From a virus, in the IMG/VR virus record IMGVR_UViG_3300009158_000077, positions 1 through 44,010 of that record: a stretch of DNA of 44,010 bases; one strand, given 5' to 3'. The notes beneath the pieces were generated by a model. That model ran no database searches. It was not told the origin of the DNA and was given only the letters and a program-made list of their open reading frames with translations. Shown piece after piece: positions 13,801 to 20,527 of this stretch; position 1 is the first letter of the stretch, and each line of letters opens with the position of its first letter. Both the position numbers and the translations under genes were made by a program.

Positions 13801-14243
13801 GTGGAAGTCTTAGTATTAATCCTGAAAGTTCTGCAATTGTGCATGACTTCTATGTAAAATATATTAAGAATCCTAAGGTGAGTAAGGAAGAGTATAAGGA
13901 GATGAAGAAGAATAAAACAGTCTTCAAAGCTTTTGAACCAGTTCTTTTCCAAAAGTCTGATTTAAAAGATAAGAAAGGAAACATTTTATACTTACCTATC
14001 AGTAAGTTAGGTAATGGAAATAAGATGCTAGAATTGTATACTGATCCTAATCAAGAGTCAATTTTAGAGAACAACAGCAGTAAAGAAGCTGATGTTAGTA
14101 CTAAATTGATGATGGGTGGCTATGTAAGTGCTAGAGAATTATTCCCTGATATGTTTAAAGAAAAAAATACTCCTACTAAAAAGGATAAAGATCAAATAGA
14201 TGAAACTGAGGAGCTAGATGAAAAAGATGACTTTACTTGCTAA
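1833..14243 (+). CDS. Giant crAss-like virion RNA polymerase polyprotein (DFDID motif), 4136 aa
   Basis: One uninterrupted 4136-codon frame. Residues 3253-3257 read DFDID, preceded by AGS, matching the catalytic metal-binding motif of the crAss-like virion RNA polymerase (phi14:2 gp66), which is structurally related to eukaryotic RNA-silencing polymerases. In that family the enzyme is packaged, ejected with the DNA and transcribes early phage genes. Other visible parts: an N-terminal region with glycine-rich hydrophobic segments (about residues 132-160, 213-262 and 340-370) that could touch membranes; acidic and Lys-rich linkers near 950-990 and 1440-1480; and a zincin-like segment with HEAFE at 1766-1770 and a later AEEF that may supply another ligand. 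The C-terminus is highly charged. The polymerase core is in the last third, so about 2000 upstream residues probably form separate cargo or ejection domains. The polymerase call is strong; the other domain boundaries are tentative. Confidence 0.9.
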   Translation: MAENLLEQEQLDSAPQVDQSFPTNTIQQIGLNEPISGSPIAQSQSESYDKIQQQLAQEPKPDRSSLTYDQALNNLNVQANRLNKFTKYEWLDPTVESYNKSGRKYEGNDFGYRYGLDNDDFYGEQEGALKTTGKGIARFGLGVVTKVGQGVGYIGGLLTNDWDSKLISNASDNAFSKVFDSLDEKVKNDWLPTYQEAADRDKGFWSRAFTDGDFWMTDVSDGLAFLVSAWVPGLALSKLKLGASLIKAASGLRVGIGAAEAEIEGAAIASNYIAKGNTAFKGLDKFNAWALATSSEAMFEAKGVKDHVMESLTYDEYGGLRRKADGTLYTEEEKKRIAAGSAQNTFLLNAGLLAATNAIELKWFGKMFGKGEGAVSKGLTRGTMFGEELGIRESVGGIEKFLSTKKGAFLKGALEGTLAEGYLEENGQLAIQRINENYGAAGKIATMGNLGEVFKQYGRQTIDATLGRDQEAATSIGIGAILGAPGGGFSSISQQKQDKLATTAAVEAYNSAQQNWLKFGNIYKTQTIKAADENGNPITKETLVLDPQGEPIIDTKKIAGVTSSFQSVNSALDESLNVTDGFKRDLLRNKAFADFVTAHINAGIEDTLMSKLDGVSKAAPEDVVKLGFVLDNDVTDQINKYKSIAGAIISQNKLLNSDIIFDSTDVDRGRKSRMIDLATDQTIYKNLESELLSDTQTISNQLVNNENSSLTDGIVQQLNDLKTRIQSQTEVIEDLKSKDSLFDLEIAEKVLVGLEKNLSNLEKDNALSLKEIKTDENGFYKFEKAERNDPKVFEQYNKKAKLRGEIQNHIKTVGFEWGKYADTIDGKNNFLKYIASNIIGPYNKKMEEDALQPTSELPDMSAKTMTATYSDQSGEQQTFDFVTGKKYTLKNDDNTISTLTIQDVDPENNSVSVKVNQNPPVDIDASELAAQIANEGWEEVIPEAKKGRGKLPIKNSKDSKDFNNGEDDELEDDNTQPTFSSQNRLPKFEEVGFNKTFGRQYIDEEDTIINKDSGTDRFFAFTAKYNLNRRGYALKVITKDNDDFAIRQSDINEDDLKVVIVKKVTDDAGTISYSYVDGDNKLIPEGQATADNIIYRSLADIKSWDVERVRSSYSVDEDTTDEAIQTIIDEEKAYQEALVERVKEAPVYLTVQTTSPGTQRIEYTSAINANGKREIAKAQVAGRVTVENPDFTDLRSASNPEANIGLRISTGKGVLLSGVLAGRAVMQEYTYENGKKIWGDKIVRVFNRELSDDEKTTVISAMSRLSEFFIKKYGFGFGKTKKKATVLTKSEQAEYDLVYDYLRGVLNWSKPRKGSVSNKYFWIDSGLHRGNIKIDFKPEAIAKNKERLLSNVFHHVNNSALQDNGPFTSIKFVNKKAVPNVKYKSYEEYLLAGRDTDVPPVYTSLPLYDSETPQRSNVYIVWKDPTLTDDTVEEEAPKKKTPSKSTSAKEVRGVSKVKGSEVDDDIDAFIAGEKQKIKVKDYEISYKPKGGGVVVQLKNVKTFKITESTIFKSQKDITANKTVILENIGHLTKYTYGTSKALNPIFEMAQKALTDFRTGTTTTTEKAPNLEEQKTTEIMAALAEALDPEAFLANREFTAEERAIEKAIVEKIDAKYKLLEEQQSKIQEASNIYFNIEDAVANAVVENGKMSATVYEKNVDTGEVAKLAEFSMPVMGGNINITKTLLTKALISQLPSIGDEDAPFRLALDQMTQTEDFDKLRAFMEKNLPMIPIKKMGELIYNKAWGAFLKGAIYIYEKAEIGTGYHEAFEAVWASFLSPEEQGELAKEFKERAGTFYNPFTKETKNYSDASMYDVREMLAEEFRTYTLNAQTPSGKVKGFFQRLWDFIRSLFNLSPTDRQELDGTINNLFKKIGTGGFKNSRAISEKNVMSPVFRIGNFTQKQSSDVLEGLKYHFFTNLFSKGNNIDSILGTLSKQESNQLLSDLWKESMAQVLDNIAVISPNLRTAVDAYSQEFYAEFRKSLERYGVMFSEIETAEEDKTDTLGIRDTITVDPRSMTNTNVRLLLASLPQTQVKNGKVVLVKNDFNQPKLVEEDKVHVTLLNELSNIVSIVDKDGNRTNVLDQMFNRLETKYKSDGNYRDGFGWLRNLKLRLKYEDVKGNKIAATTLDRDDMSLRVSFTKSFSNARFQPEKLIVSDEGYIYNANPLLNVNEDRIRNGWANNLKVRIQNKQTDLVKLDTNGRMIINRKSDNYRELMDTLNDIPNFDILTSLNVLDQLGIEFSAELPQLIEFQASIREQAMQILNVMKAGEIEDLADLFGKNVIGGRLSTLISIESKFNSEDNVLSYLNAEGETQYSVNIPSLLSNTINTLNTVKSQKELVQTCPWLGFIDEDDNVVLNAYQTNSELLKAGGILFDKAGRRKRNTNLKYHVISGTGISDVDGANTAKLQFPERVANEIHYLLQNIVFSNINSDKSTEYGISIPGKLIVNSKDVRDMQEFNDTAIIDKYMAQLADEMSAAVIQSQDPINIQYYQDENTGVYNLGHFRDILGKDLINKFKSDVLSEEPKYENFEEFVEANDAKIKTKIKNYLNDKIAETAEFLKSQDLFVKPAAFSSELYITDAIDNDTLNTILGLGETQNIRYRTLGKDSENLERSGYTEDDINNLAGILAINKEILLTEQHKVIYGHPAMYKDLPKRANGATSNKEALVEDTDVVAWMDNNMVRNDGKQRAKDVHQTIKNISFKDMNVASLFHKDIVENTYAQLIQNNLTKEKAESKIGARFDDQGQLTGFIMKSGKFTGSVKAYMNLVESDAMAMGLPDAIRDILFMSGKFNNQAEAQWNYEMAYEKLVRSGSIKKKNGTKVGKSSPEYKAYTKAEIESSKEIYEKGDPGFVFQVLKPQYFGYAKTDNLTHPVFLKHSLQPKFYRHIEGTQFESLYLAAQKEQIDVIGFESGQKVGNVTTEDNEFLSIYSEDGSANVDIVNNQYTLPESLPRQELYTKFYGIQVEQSSKPKQYVVRGTQVSKIVMTNFFINGAPINEEIGKLIAEYNDTITKMIKLGKQSLLGELGLENLDNQYVVKDLSKLVRTLKAEAEKRNLPENIVNAINYIINQDDTQELQYPFDTLINKDKIDNILNSIVDSRVISEKMSGKASVQVASTLYERNPRDYAYLKDGKYVKLTKEAILTLSKDEKASVRMQSSDLKFYRNKNGKIAGMEVYISWPFKEVTPEELGMVLEDGVYKVNGNIDSQLLKGIGFRIPTDAMNKIEAIVIKGFTPSTNGDMIVVPSEIVGKAGSDFDIDKLNIYLPNSSVVVADYSSKKFKDFMIADMVARGKDERYANDLLNSLSSTQIKEINRSTYTDEGRLSKGALTSLSDIAKDEKTQEDFAFFKQGLSRYNAQYRGKKSLIYTPANDVDKEGLQNKLINVMSELILRPENYSQLVVPNTTENLEVLAEAIKKAKVAAGTKLEEDEKSPTYLRTFVGSATIRERYLTAKRMVGIAALHATLHAIAQVSGLKLNSVFKTSGIKYLAGKDETQRSINIKLSHHPKTEDNLYNIGHITDVNGDTISDLMSEALSGFVDGAKNPFVFDLNFSLNTAGTWFYLQHHGVPVNELAYFFNQPILDSYFTELGKNKSNFKKINGEELIRQDLFYKVVAPYYDRLTGGNLKAKLASVEDSPAGVQTAMKASILKQLNEVDQSKGSYSLSELKQGVSNGDRADAALQISVLMNYLQYESQSRFLSNFMQSISYDTNKTRTTQENMLQIARWERSASEEFVNNPESVLDNTFLGEMKAQKEDIFNMFKNFFITLSPELQEVFQPLYSKIDDPEYFFTKDDVTNLINRYQNHVIGYVLHTTPFVDNDGKTKVMNSLYKDFFTSGGTMAKKLYDYKNSIDPNISDNLVIKELLPLMTDDATKTDNIMLFRNRMDTFQINNVIEALNNLKEYAQETADNDLLTFTDNLAKFSILQSGLQSSFVDFKKILSTEIYSELVKTILDKFKADPKIDTEQVWRTFHQNNWTNRSIVPKAPYWLKVRGGSLSINPESSAIVHDFYVKYIKNPKVSKEEYKEMKKNKTVFKAFEPVLFQKSDLKDKKGNILYLPISKLGNGNKMLELYTDPNQESILENNSSKEADVSTKLMMGGYVSARELFPDMFKEKNTPTKKDKDQIDETEELDEKDDFTC

Positions 14244-14257
14244 AAATAATTTAAACA

Positions 14258-17200
14258 ATGATTTGTAACGTAAGACAAAATACAATTGATAATCTTAAGA
14301 AGAGAGGACTTGTTGATGATAACATGAAAATTATCAGCACGGAATTTGGATTATATAATGATAAGTATTCTAAAATAGCTAAGGATAAGTACGGTGTTAC
14401 AAATACTGATAAGTTATTTACAGTGGATATTCAGCAGATACCTATACTATATCCTACAGGTAATAGAGAAAACTTTAGGCAAGGAAATGCCTATGCTATT
14501 ATAAATGACGAGTTCTTTGATGAACTTCAAGAGTTACATAATGAGTATCATAAAGATTCAGATGCATCAGCATACTATCAGTTACTTAATGATGAGATGA
14601 GTCCTGTTATAGAACGAGAGGATGTAGAAGAAATGGAGGAGCCTATGCCTGTAAACCTACCACAGGTGGCTGCTAAACCTAAGGAGTCTGATAATAAAGC
14701 AGTTATACGTTTCTTAGAGAAAATTGGTGTATCTATCCAGTCTGTAAATGAGATACGTGATTCAGAGGGGAATATAGTTAACGCTGCAGCTAAGGCTAGC
14801 ATGCTTAATAAGATTATTGAGGTGGTAGAAAACAAAGCTTCTTTAGATACATTACCTGAAGAGGCGGCTCACTTCTTTGTAGAAATGCTAGGACCTGGAC
14901 ATCCTTTATATAAAGAGATGTACAATAAGATAACTGGGTATAAGGTGTATACCACTACAGTTAATCAGTACAAGAATAACAAAGCTTTCCGTAATGAAGA
15001 CGGATCTGTAAATTTTGATAAGATTAAGAAAGAAGCTATCGGTAAAGTGATAGCTGAACATATAGTTAAGAACCAAGCTCTAGAAGAGACTGATGAGAAA
15101 TTAGGATCTTTAATTAATTGGTTTAATAGATTGTGGGAGTATGTCACTTCTATATTTAATCAAGCTGATGAGAATCCTTTTGAGGATGCAGCTCAACAGA
15201 TCATTGATGGTGAAACTGCTCAATTAACGGATGAAGGTTTAATTGATGAAGAGTATTATCAATTAGCTGATCCATTGGGTGGATTAAGATTAGATCAAGA
15301 TAACATTGATCTTGATAACAGCATTGATAACAGAACTGGCCAGAAGAGACACATCTATAAGTATAAAGGAGAAGACGCTAAAGGATCTGTTACATCTTTT
15401 TATGTAGATAAGTGGCTTAAGAAGATATTTAGATCTGACCAAAGAAGTGATAAGCAAAAGCTTATTGACTTGGCTAAAGCTGAATATGGAGATATTATCC
15501 ATGAGCAGATTAAAGATATAATTGATAGCTGGTTAAACGAGGATGGTACTAAAAGACCTAGTCAAAAACCTATAGAGATTAAGATTAAGAATCAAGCTGT
15601 CTATAAAGGGTTGAATGATTATATACAAGAGGTTTTAAATCAGTATGATAATAGCACTGTGTTTATGACTGAGGTTAAAATCTTTGATCAGAAAACTAAA
15701 ATTGCTGGTAGTATTGACTTGCTAGCAATACAAGCAGATGGATTAGTAGATATCTATGACTGGAAGTCCCAAGAGATTGGAAAAGAACAGACTGATATCA
15801 AGACCTATAAAGAGCAGATGTATAGGATTCAGTTAGAAAACTATCGTAAAATCTTACAATTACAATACGGTTTTAGTAAGTTTGGTAAGATCCGTGCTAT
15901 CCCTATTAGAACAGCCTTCTCTTTTAGAGATGGAAAAATTGAAACTATTAAAGGCATAGAAGTAGGTAATACCGATCCTACTAAAATTCCTGATGAGAAA
16001 AGTTATTTATTACCTGTAGTTCTTAGAACAGAAAGTACAGGGGACGATCAATTGGATTCTTTGATAGAACAGCTTAATGGTATTTATGATAAGATTCAGA
16101 ATACTAGGTATACTAAAGAAGAGCTGTATAAAAAAAGAGAGGAGCTTAGTCAACTTAGAATAGCTATTCGTGACTTACAATTAAAAGGTAAGGTTAATAG
16201 ACTTGTTGACTTAGGATTATTAGAGTATAAGAAGTACAGTGAGATGTTAGAAAACAAGACATTGACTGGTAAAGATACTCAAGAAGCTATTAAGATTCTT
16301 GAGGTGTTTGGTAAAAGTAATGTACTACTATATGATTTACGTGATCAATACTACACTGTAGTTAAAGAGAAAGGCAATGCTAAAGAGATGGCAGCATTTA
16401 AAGAAGTCAATGATAAGTTTTTGCAAATGACTTCTAAGGTTAGTAAGTTAATTGATACTATTAAAAACTATCGTGATGAGCAAACTAGTACATTAGCTGA
16501 AAGTAATGGTATATTTAACTATCTTAATCCTGAGACTGCAGTGGGAACGTTAAGAGGGTGGTTAACTTCTTTATCTAACATCCCTCAAAAGGCTTTTAGA
16601 ATCTTCTCTAAGATATTAAGAATTGCTCAGAATAGAAGAGATGCTAAGTTTGATAAAACAGCTGGTGAATTGCTAGCTCTTAAAAAGAAGTTTAAACAAT
16701 GGGCAGCTGGAAAAGGTATTAGTACTGATAAAGCTATGGAGATGATTCTTCAGATTAATGACAAGGGTAACTGGACTGGTAACTTTGTAAGTACTTATAA
16801 ATCAGAGTTTTATAAATCTAGAGACAAAGCTATTGAAGATGGTAACTTTGAGTGGTTTGTAGACAACGTAGAATTTGATGATGTTAAGTTTGCTGCGTCT
16901 GAAAAAAGACAGATTGAGTTTTTTAAATCCATACAGTATGCTTTGGATGAACAAGAAAATGCAGCATTGGTTGCTAAAAAGATTGCTGAATGGAAGAGTA
17001 ACTTCCAAGTGATAAGAGAAGATGGTAAAATTAACACTAAGGCTTTAATTAATAAAGATAACAACTTTCTTAAACCTAAGTCTCAATGGTACACTGAAAA
17101 GTGGGCAGAGTTAAATAGAAAAGATGCTGCAGGTAATTACGTTAACGGTCCGTTAAAAGAGATGTATGATTACTTCCAGTCTTTAAATAACTATGCTGAA

Positions 17201-19180
17201 GAACTAGGAATGATTGATAGAAATGTAACTAAGTTTATACCGTCTACATATGCTAGTAAATTAGATCAGTTAGTGTTTGGAGATGTAAAAGGATTGTTTA
17301 GTGCAAAAGGATTGTTTGAAAACTTAGAAGTAGATTCAGGTACAGCATACACTCCAGAAGTTGATCCAACCGATGGTAGTATTATTAATCGTATTCCTGT
17401 ATACTTTACTAAAGACATGGGAGTAACAGATGAAAAGACTGGTGTTACAGATTATTCTAAAAAGTCAAGAGACTTGTTTAAAGTGTATGGTGTATGGTCA
17501 GCTCATATGTATAACTATGAAGCTATGCATTCTATTGAAGATCAATCACTTATGTTATTGGAAGCTGAGAAAAATAAAAAGAGTTTAGTAACTGATGCGT
17601 TTAATAATATAGTATTAGAAAATGGCAAGGTTAAATCTGTTAAAAATAATGATAGAAATGCTAACTTACTAGAAGGTTTTATTAACTATTATATTTATGA
17701 TAGTCTCCAAGGTAAAGGGAGTGATACTAAGATTAAGGTGAATATTCCACTACTTAATATTAATAAAGAATACTCATTATTAAAGACAGTACAGTCAGCT
17801 ATATCTTTCTTTAGTTTAAAGACATTAGCATTAAACCCTATTTCAGCGTCAGCTCAGTTTGTAGGTGGTACAGGTAATGCTTTGTTCGTTGCTCAAAAAG
17901 GTATATTCTTTACTAATAAAACTTGGGCTAGAGCTATACATGCTGTAGGAGGGAGTAAGAAAGCTCGTGCAGCTTTAGTATACCTCAATATTTTACAAGA
18001 AGGTAATAAAAACCTATTGATAGACGATCTATCTTTATCAGCTACTAATGCTGTATTAAAGAAAGATAACTTCTATGCTATGCAAAGAGCAGCAGATAAA
18101 GGAGTTCAATACCCTGTAGCAATTGCTATAATGATGGATCATATGGTAGTAGATGGTCAGATTGTTAGTATACAAAAGTTTGTAAAAGATAAGTATAACT
18201 ATAATGAAAGCTTCTATTCTTTATCTTCTTCAGAGAGAAAAGCTCTGATGGCTAAGATAGATAAAGAAGTGGGTGAGTTACAGGATAAAGAAAGTATACT
18301 AGTTAAAGGTGAGTTAGATAAGGATGGTCAATTTTCTATTCCGGGGATTGATAAAGAGTCTGATACTTTTTCTGACTTTAGAAGTAAGATAAAGGGAGTA
18401 AGTAAAAAGATACTAGGTAACTCAACTAGAGATGATATCAATAGTATTAGAAGCACAGTGTACGGTTCTGCTTTAATGCAGTTTAGAAACTGGATACCAG
18501 AGATGGTTGAGGAGCGTTTAGGAGGTCTTCAGTATGATGATGAATTACAAACTTGGACCTACGGTAAGTTTAACGTATTCTTTAGTAAGATCTTTTTTAA
18601 GAACATCCCTACATTACTTAAAGGTATTATCACTGGTTTTGGTGATGATGTTGTAAAGATGGGTAGAGAAAAGTTTGAAAACTTAAAACGTGATGCTCTT
18701 GAAAAAGGACAGGAATTTAATATATCTGAGGCTGAGTTCATAGACATGTACAAAGGTAATCTAAGATCTATGATGCTAGAAGTTATGGTTCTTACATCTT
18801 TTGCAGTTGCTATTATGTCAGTTGTTTCAGGAGATGATGAAGATAGAAAGAATAAGGGCATGAAGTTATACTTAGGTAGAGCCCTTAGAAAATACTATAA
18901 TGAGTTTGCATTCTACTACTTACCTACTGAATTTACTAAGTTAATTAAATCTCCTGTTCCGGCAGTTGGTCTAGCTGAAGATATGTATAGATTTATGGGA
19001 GCTTTAAGTAAAGAGACTTATGGTCAAGTTACAGGAAATGAAGAGTTAATTAAGTCTGCAAAACCTTTAAAATACTTTAATAGAATGGTACCTGTAGCTA
19101 AAGAAGCAATGTTACTTATGGCTACATATGATGATGACTTTAGAAAAGACTGGGATATTAAACTACAAGCAGGATACTAA
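14258..19180 (+). CDS. Giant multi-domain phage protein with PD-(D/E)XK nuclease core and zincin-like segment, 1640 aa
   Basis: It starts 14 bases after the polymerase gene. Residues 201-205 read EEAAH within an LPEEAAHFFVE context and are followed by KVIAEH, which resembles the zincin-like segment of the first giant protein with a degenerate HExxH. Around residues 410-505 there is a PD-(D/E)XK nuclease arrangement: a GDIIHEQ helix, D487 in GSIDLL, then D501-W-K503. A coiled-coil stretch (about 600-690) and long helical regions follow. One probable membrane helix lies near residues 1505-1525. crAss-like phages commonly encode one or more giant proteins beside the RNA polymerase, thought to be virion cargo. 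Here the domain order suggests a protein ejected into the cell that can cut DNA or process other proteins. The nuclease motif is clear by eye; the target is unknown. The gene ends at a strong terminator. Confidence 0.85.
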   Translation: MICNVRQNTIDNLKKRGLVDDNMKIISTEFGLYNDKYSKIAKDKYGVTNTDKLFTVDIQQIPILYPTGNRENFRQGNAYAIINDEFFDELQELHNEYHKDSDASAYYQLLNDEMSPVIEREDVEEMEEPMPVNLPQVAAKPKESDNKAVIRFLEKIGVSIQSVNEIRDSEGNIVNAAAKASMLNKIIEVVENKASLDTLPEEAAHFFVEMLGPGHPLYKEMYNKITGYKVYTTTVNQYKNNKAFRNEDGSVNFDKIKKEAIGKVIAEHIVKNQALEETDEKLGSLINWFNRLWEYVTSIFNQADENPFEDAAQQIIDGETAQLTDEGLIDEEYYQLADPLGGLRLDQDNIDLDNSIDNRTGQKRHIYKYKGEDAKGSVTSFYVDKWLKKIFRSDQRSDKQKLIDLAKAEYGDIIHEQIKDIIDSWLNEDGTKRPSQKPIEIKIKNQAVYKGLNDYIQEVLNQYDNSTVFMTEVKIFDQKTKIAGSIDLLAIQADGLVDIYDWKSQEIGKEQTDIKTYKEQMYRIQLENYRKILQLQYGFSKFGKIRAIPIRTAFSFRDGKIETIKGIEVGNTDPTKIPDEKSYLLPVVLRTESTGDDQLDSLIEQLNGIYDKIQNTRYTKEELYKKREELSQLRIAIRDLQLKGKVNRLVDLGLLEYKKYSEMLENKTLTGKDTQEAIKILEVFGKSNVLLYDLRDQYYTVVKEKGNAKEMAAFKEVNDKFLQMTSKVSKLIDTIKNYRDEQTSTLAESNGIFNYLNPETAVGTLRGWLTSLSNIPQKAFRIFSKILRIAQNRRDAKFDKTAGELLALKKKFKQWAAGKGISTDKAMEMILQINDKGNWTGNFVSTYKSEFYKSRDKAIEDGNFEWFVDNVEFDDVKFAASEKRQIEFFKSIQYALDEQENAALVAKKIAEWKSNFQVIREDGKINTKALINKDNNFLKPKSQWYTEKWAELNRKDAAGNYVNGPLKEMYDYFQSLNNYAEELGMIDRNVTKFIPSTYASKLDQLVFGDVKGLFSAKGLFENLEVDSGTAYTPEVDPTDGSIINRIPVYFTKDMGVTDEKTGVTDYSKKSRDLFKVYGVWSAHMYNYEAMHSIEDQSLMLLEAEKNKKSLVTDAFNNIVLENGKVKSVKNNDRNANLLEGFINYYIYDSLQGKGSDTKIKVNIPLLNINKEYSLLKTVQSAISFFSLKTLALNPISASAQFVGGTGNALFVAQKGIFFTNKTWARAIHAVGGSKKARAALVYLNILQEGNKNLLIDDLSLSATNAVLKKDNFYAMQRAADKGVQYPVAIAIMMDHMVVDGQIVSIQKFVKDKYNYNESFYSLSSSERKALMAKIDKEVGELQDKESILVKGELDKDGQFSIPGIDKESDTFSDFRSKIKGVSKKILGNSTRDDINSIRSTVYGSALMQFRNWIPEMVEERLGGLQYDDELQTWTYGKFNVFFSKIFFKNIPTLLKGIITGFGDDVVKMGREKFENLKRDALEKGQEFNISEAEFIDMYKGNLRSMMLEVMVLTSFAVAIMSVVSGDDEDRKNKGMKLYLGRALRKYYNEFAFYYLPTEFTKLIKSPVPAVGLAEDMYRFMGALSKETYGQVTGNEELIKSAKPLKYFNRMVPVAKEAMLLMATYDDDFRKDWDIKLQAGY

Positions 19181-19181
19181 T

Positions 19182-19216
19182 AAAAAGGGGAAATTTTACT
19201 TTCCCCTTTTCTTTTT
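19182..19216. terminator. Bidirectional intrinsic terminator between convergent blocks
   Basis: A perfect 11-bp stem (AAAAGGGGAAA at 19183-19193 with TTTCCCCTTTT at 19200-19210) closes a six-base loop. It is followed by CTTTTT on the plus strand and has an A-run at the 5' base that gives a T-run on the minus strand. It would stop transcripts from the giant genes and, from the other side, those of the replication block. Confidence 0.9.
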
Positions 19217-19388
19217 AAAACACGATTGTTATTTTCATAAAGATCACTCCAATTGATATGGAGTGATAAGCACTAATTACTAACTTCTTATCATCTGTAA
19301 TCTCATCACAGAAGTTTTGTTTATCATAATTAATGCCTAACAGACTTCCGTCTTCTTTAAAAAACTCTAAGCTTACCCCTTTTTTCAT
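19215..19388 (-). CDS. Small hypothetical protein, 57 aa
   Basis: ATG at 19388, TAA at 19215-19217, 57 residues beginning MKKGVSLEFF. It fills what would otherwise be a 200-base gap and starts 9 bases after the preceding gene ends, matching the tight spacing of the block. The sequence looks like a small folded protein: a charged beginning, a YDKQNF segment and a hydrophobic end (SISIGVIFMKITIVF). I recognise no family. It is the last gene of the minus-strand block, and its stop codon touches the bidirectional terminator. Coding confidence rests on spacing and composition. Confidence 0.65.
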   Translation of the reverse strand: MKKGVSLEFFKEDGSLLGINYDKQNFCDEITDDKKLVISAYHSISIGVIFMKITIVF

Positions 19389-19396
19389 ATGTCTAT

Positions 19397-19999
19397 TTAT
19401 TTATTTTCTACAGTGAAAGGGTGCTTCCCTATATAACAATCTTCAGCCCAACCCATGTGCTTTTTAAATCCATTGATGAAGCTATGGATGTTATTAGCCC
19501 CAACAGGGTTATGACTATGTACAGAACAAGACTTAATTACTAGCTTAGGATTAGCCTGTACAAGATCTACTAACCATTTAGCACAGTCTAAACCTGTTTT
19601 TTCAGCATATTTATCATAGCTGGGATGCTGATATCCCTGAGAAGCAAGCTGGCTAAAATAGTCATTTACGTGCTCCTCAGCTAGATCGTGGTCAAAGCTG
19701 ATTAAATCAGGTATACCATTAACTAAAATCCAACTAGTAAACTCTTCGTAGTTTCTCACTACATTCCAAGGCTCATAGCCTGGAATAGTATCTGTGGGTG
19801 TTCTTACATCATCTAGATAGAGAGCTGTTTTCATATTTTCTAATATTTTAATGTTACCTCTTGTATGAGGTTTAGTGTATGGACAGTGTCGGCACCCACT
19901 ACCACAGCAGCTTCCTCTGTTTATGTGAAAAGCAGCTGTGAAGATTACTCTGTCGTTTTCTAAGTAGTAGTCTTTATATTTTTCTAGCTGATGACTCAT
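19397..19999 (-). CDS. DUF5522 cysteine-rich domain fused to cyclic-phosphate-processing receiver-like (cREC) domain
   Basis: 200 residues with two parts. Residues 1-50 carry the dense motif RGSCCGSGCRHCPY (28-41), typical of the small DUF5522 family, probably a metal-binding knuckle. Residues 56-200 match the cREC receiver-like family: a beta strand ending in the acidic pair D63-D64 (LYLDDVRTP), then ISFDHDL (D103, H104, D105). By family description cREC domains are receiver-fold proteins predicted to act on cyclic phosphates of nucleotides or RNA ends rather than in classical phosphotransfer. An internal ATG at residue 56 could give the receiver part alone. The protein is cytoplasmic, near the end of the replication block. 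The fusion may suggest a role in nucleotide or RNA-end repair, or in neutralising a host nucleotide signal; that is inference. Confidence 0.75.
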   Translation of the reverse strand: MSHQLEKYKDYYLENDRVIFTAAFHINRGSCCGSGCRHCPYTKPHTRGNIKILENMKTALYLDDVRTPTDTIPGYEPWNVVRNYEEFTSWILVNGIPDLISFDHDLAEEHVNDYFSQLASQGYQHPSYDKYAEKTGLDCAKWLVDLVQANPKLVIKSCSVHSHNPVGANNIHSFINGFKKHMGWAEDCYIGKHPFTVENK

Positions 20000-20000
20000 G

Positions 20001-20264
20001 CTAAATCTTTATTGTTTCTAGTATATAGTTACTATTTTCTGTAGTAAATATTACGGTGCCGCCTTTCACTCTTGTAAAAGACTGTACTCTTGTAGTTTGC
20101 CAATAGTCAGCCATGCCTCTATATATAACTAACCCTCTACCTTTAGCGGGGCGTTTATACTTAGAGTTGCCGGTTAGCTTATAGTTAATCCAAACTATCT
20201 GAGTGCCTTCTTTTACAAGACCATCATTTAGTCTTGTTAATCTATACTTAGTAGGTGTTGACAT
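20001..20264 (-). CDS. Hypothetical protein, 87 aa, small beta-rich
   Basis: 87 residues, predicted mostly beta strand, with many Tyr, Thr, Lys and Arg and no signal peptide, cysteine cluster or membrane segment. The alternating pattern (GTQIVWINYKL, then RGLVIYRG and GGTVIFTTE) suggests a small barrel such as an SH3-like fold, but I recognise no family. It ends one base before the DUF5522-cREC gene starts and begins two bases after the thioredoxin-like gene ends, so it is co-transcribed with both. Reliable as a gene, function unknown. Confidence 0.75.
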   Translation of the reverse strand: MSTPTKYRLTRLNDGLVKEGTQIVWINYKLTGNSKYKRPAKGRGLVIYRGMADYWQTTRVQSFTRVKGGTVIFTTENSNYILETIKI

Positions 20265-20266
20265 AT

Positions 20267-20527
20267 CTACAAGTATTTTAGAATAGTCTCTTCATAGAGG
20301 AATGTAGGTCTTTCTCCAACCATTCTTTCTACTTCCACTCCGTCTTTTACAAAAATAACTGTAGGTATTGCTCCAACTTCATATGTCCCACCATGTTGGT
20401 CAGTGTTTAAATTCTGCCAAGATAGTCTTGTATTATACCTACTTTCTAGGTTTGAAAGTCCTGGTGCTACTTTCTGACAAGTGGGACACCAGTCTTCTAT
20501 AAATGTTTTTACTTCTAAAGTGCTCAT
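20267..20527 (-). CDS. Thioredoxin-like protein
   Basis: 86 residues with a thioredoxin-fold layout: an N-terminal strand, the redox pair CPTC at residues 14-17 preceded by Trp (DWCPTCQK), and the conserved cis-proline loop (GAIPTVIFVKDG) ahead of the last strands. It is shorter than a full thioredoxin (about 105 residues), nearer glutaredoxin-like or phage mini-thioredoxins. No signal peptide, so it probably acts in the cytoplasm, reducing disulfides for example in a ribonucleotide reductase or another phage enzyme. No reductase gene is visible in this window. Its ATG overlaps the stop of the upstream 35-residue gene (ATGA), indicating translational coupling. Confidence 0.85.
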   Translation of the reverse strand: MSTLEVKTFIEDWCPTCQKVAPGLSNLESRYNTRLSWQNLNTDQHGGTYEVGAIPTVIFVKDGVEVERMVGERPTFLYEETILKYL

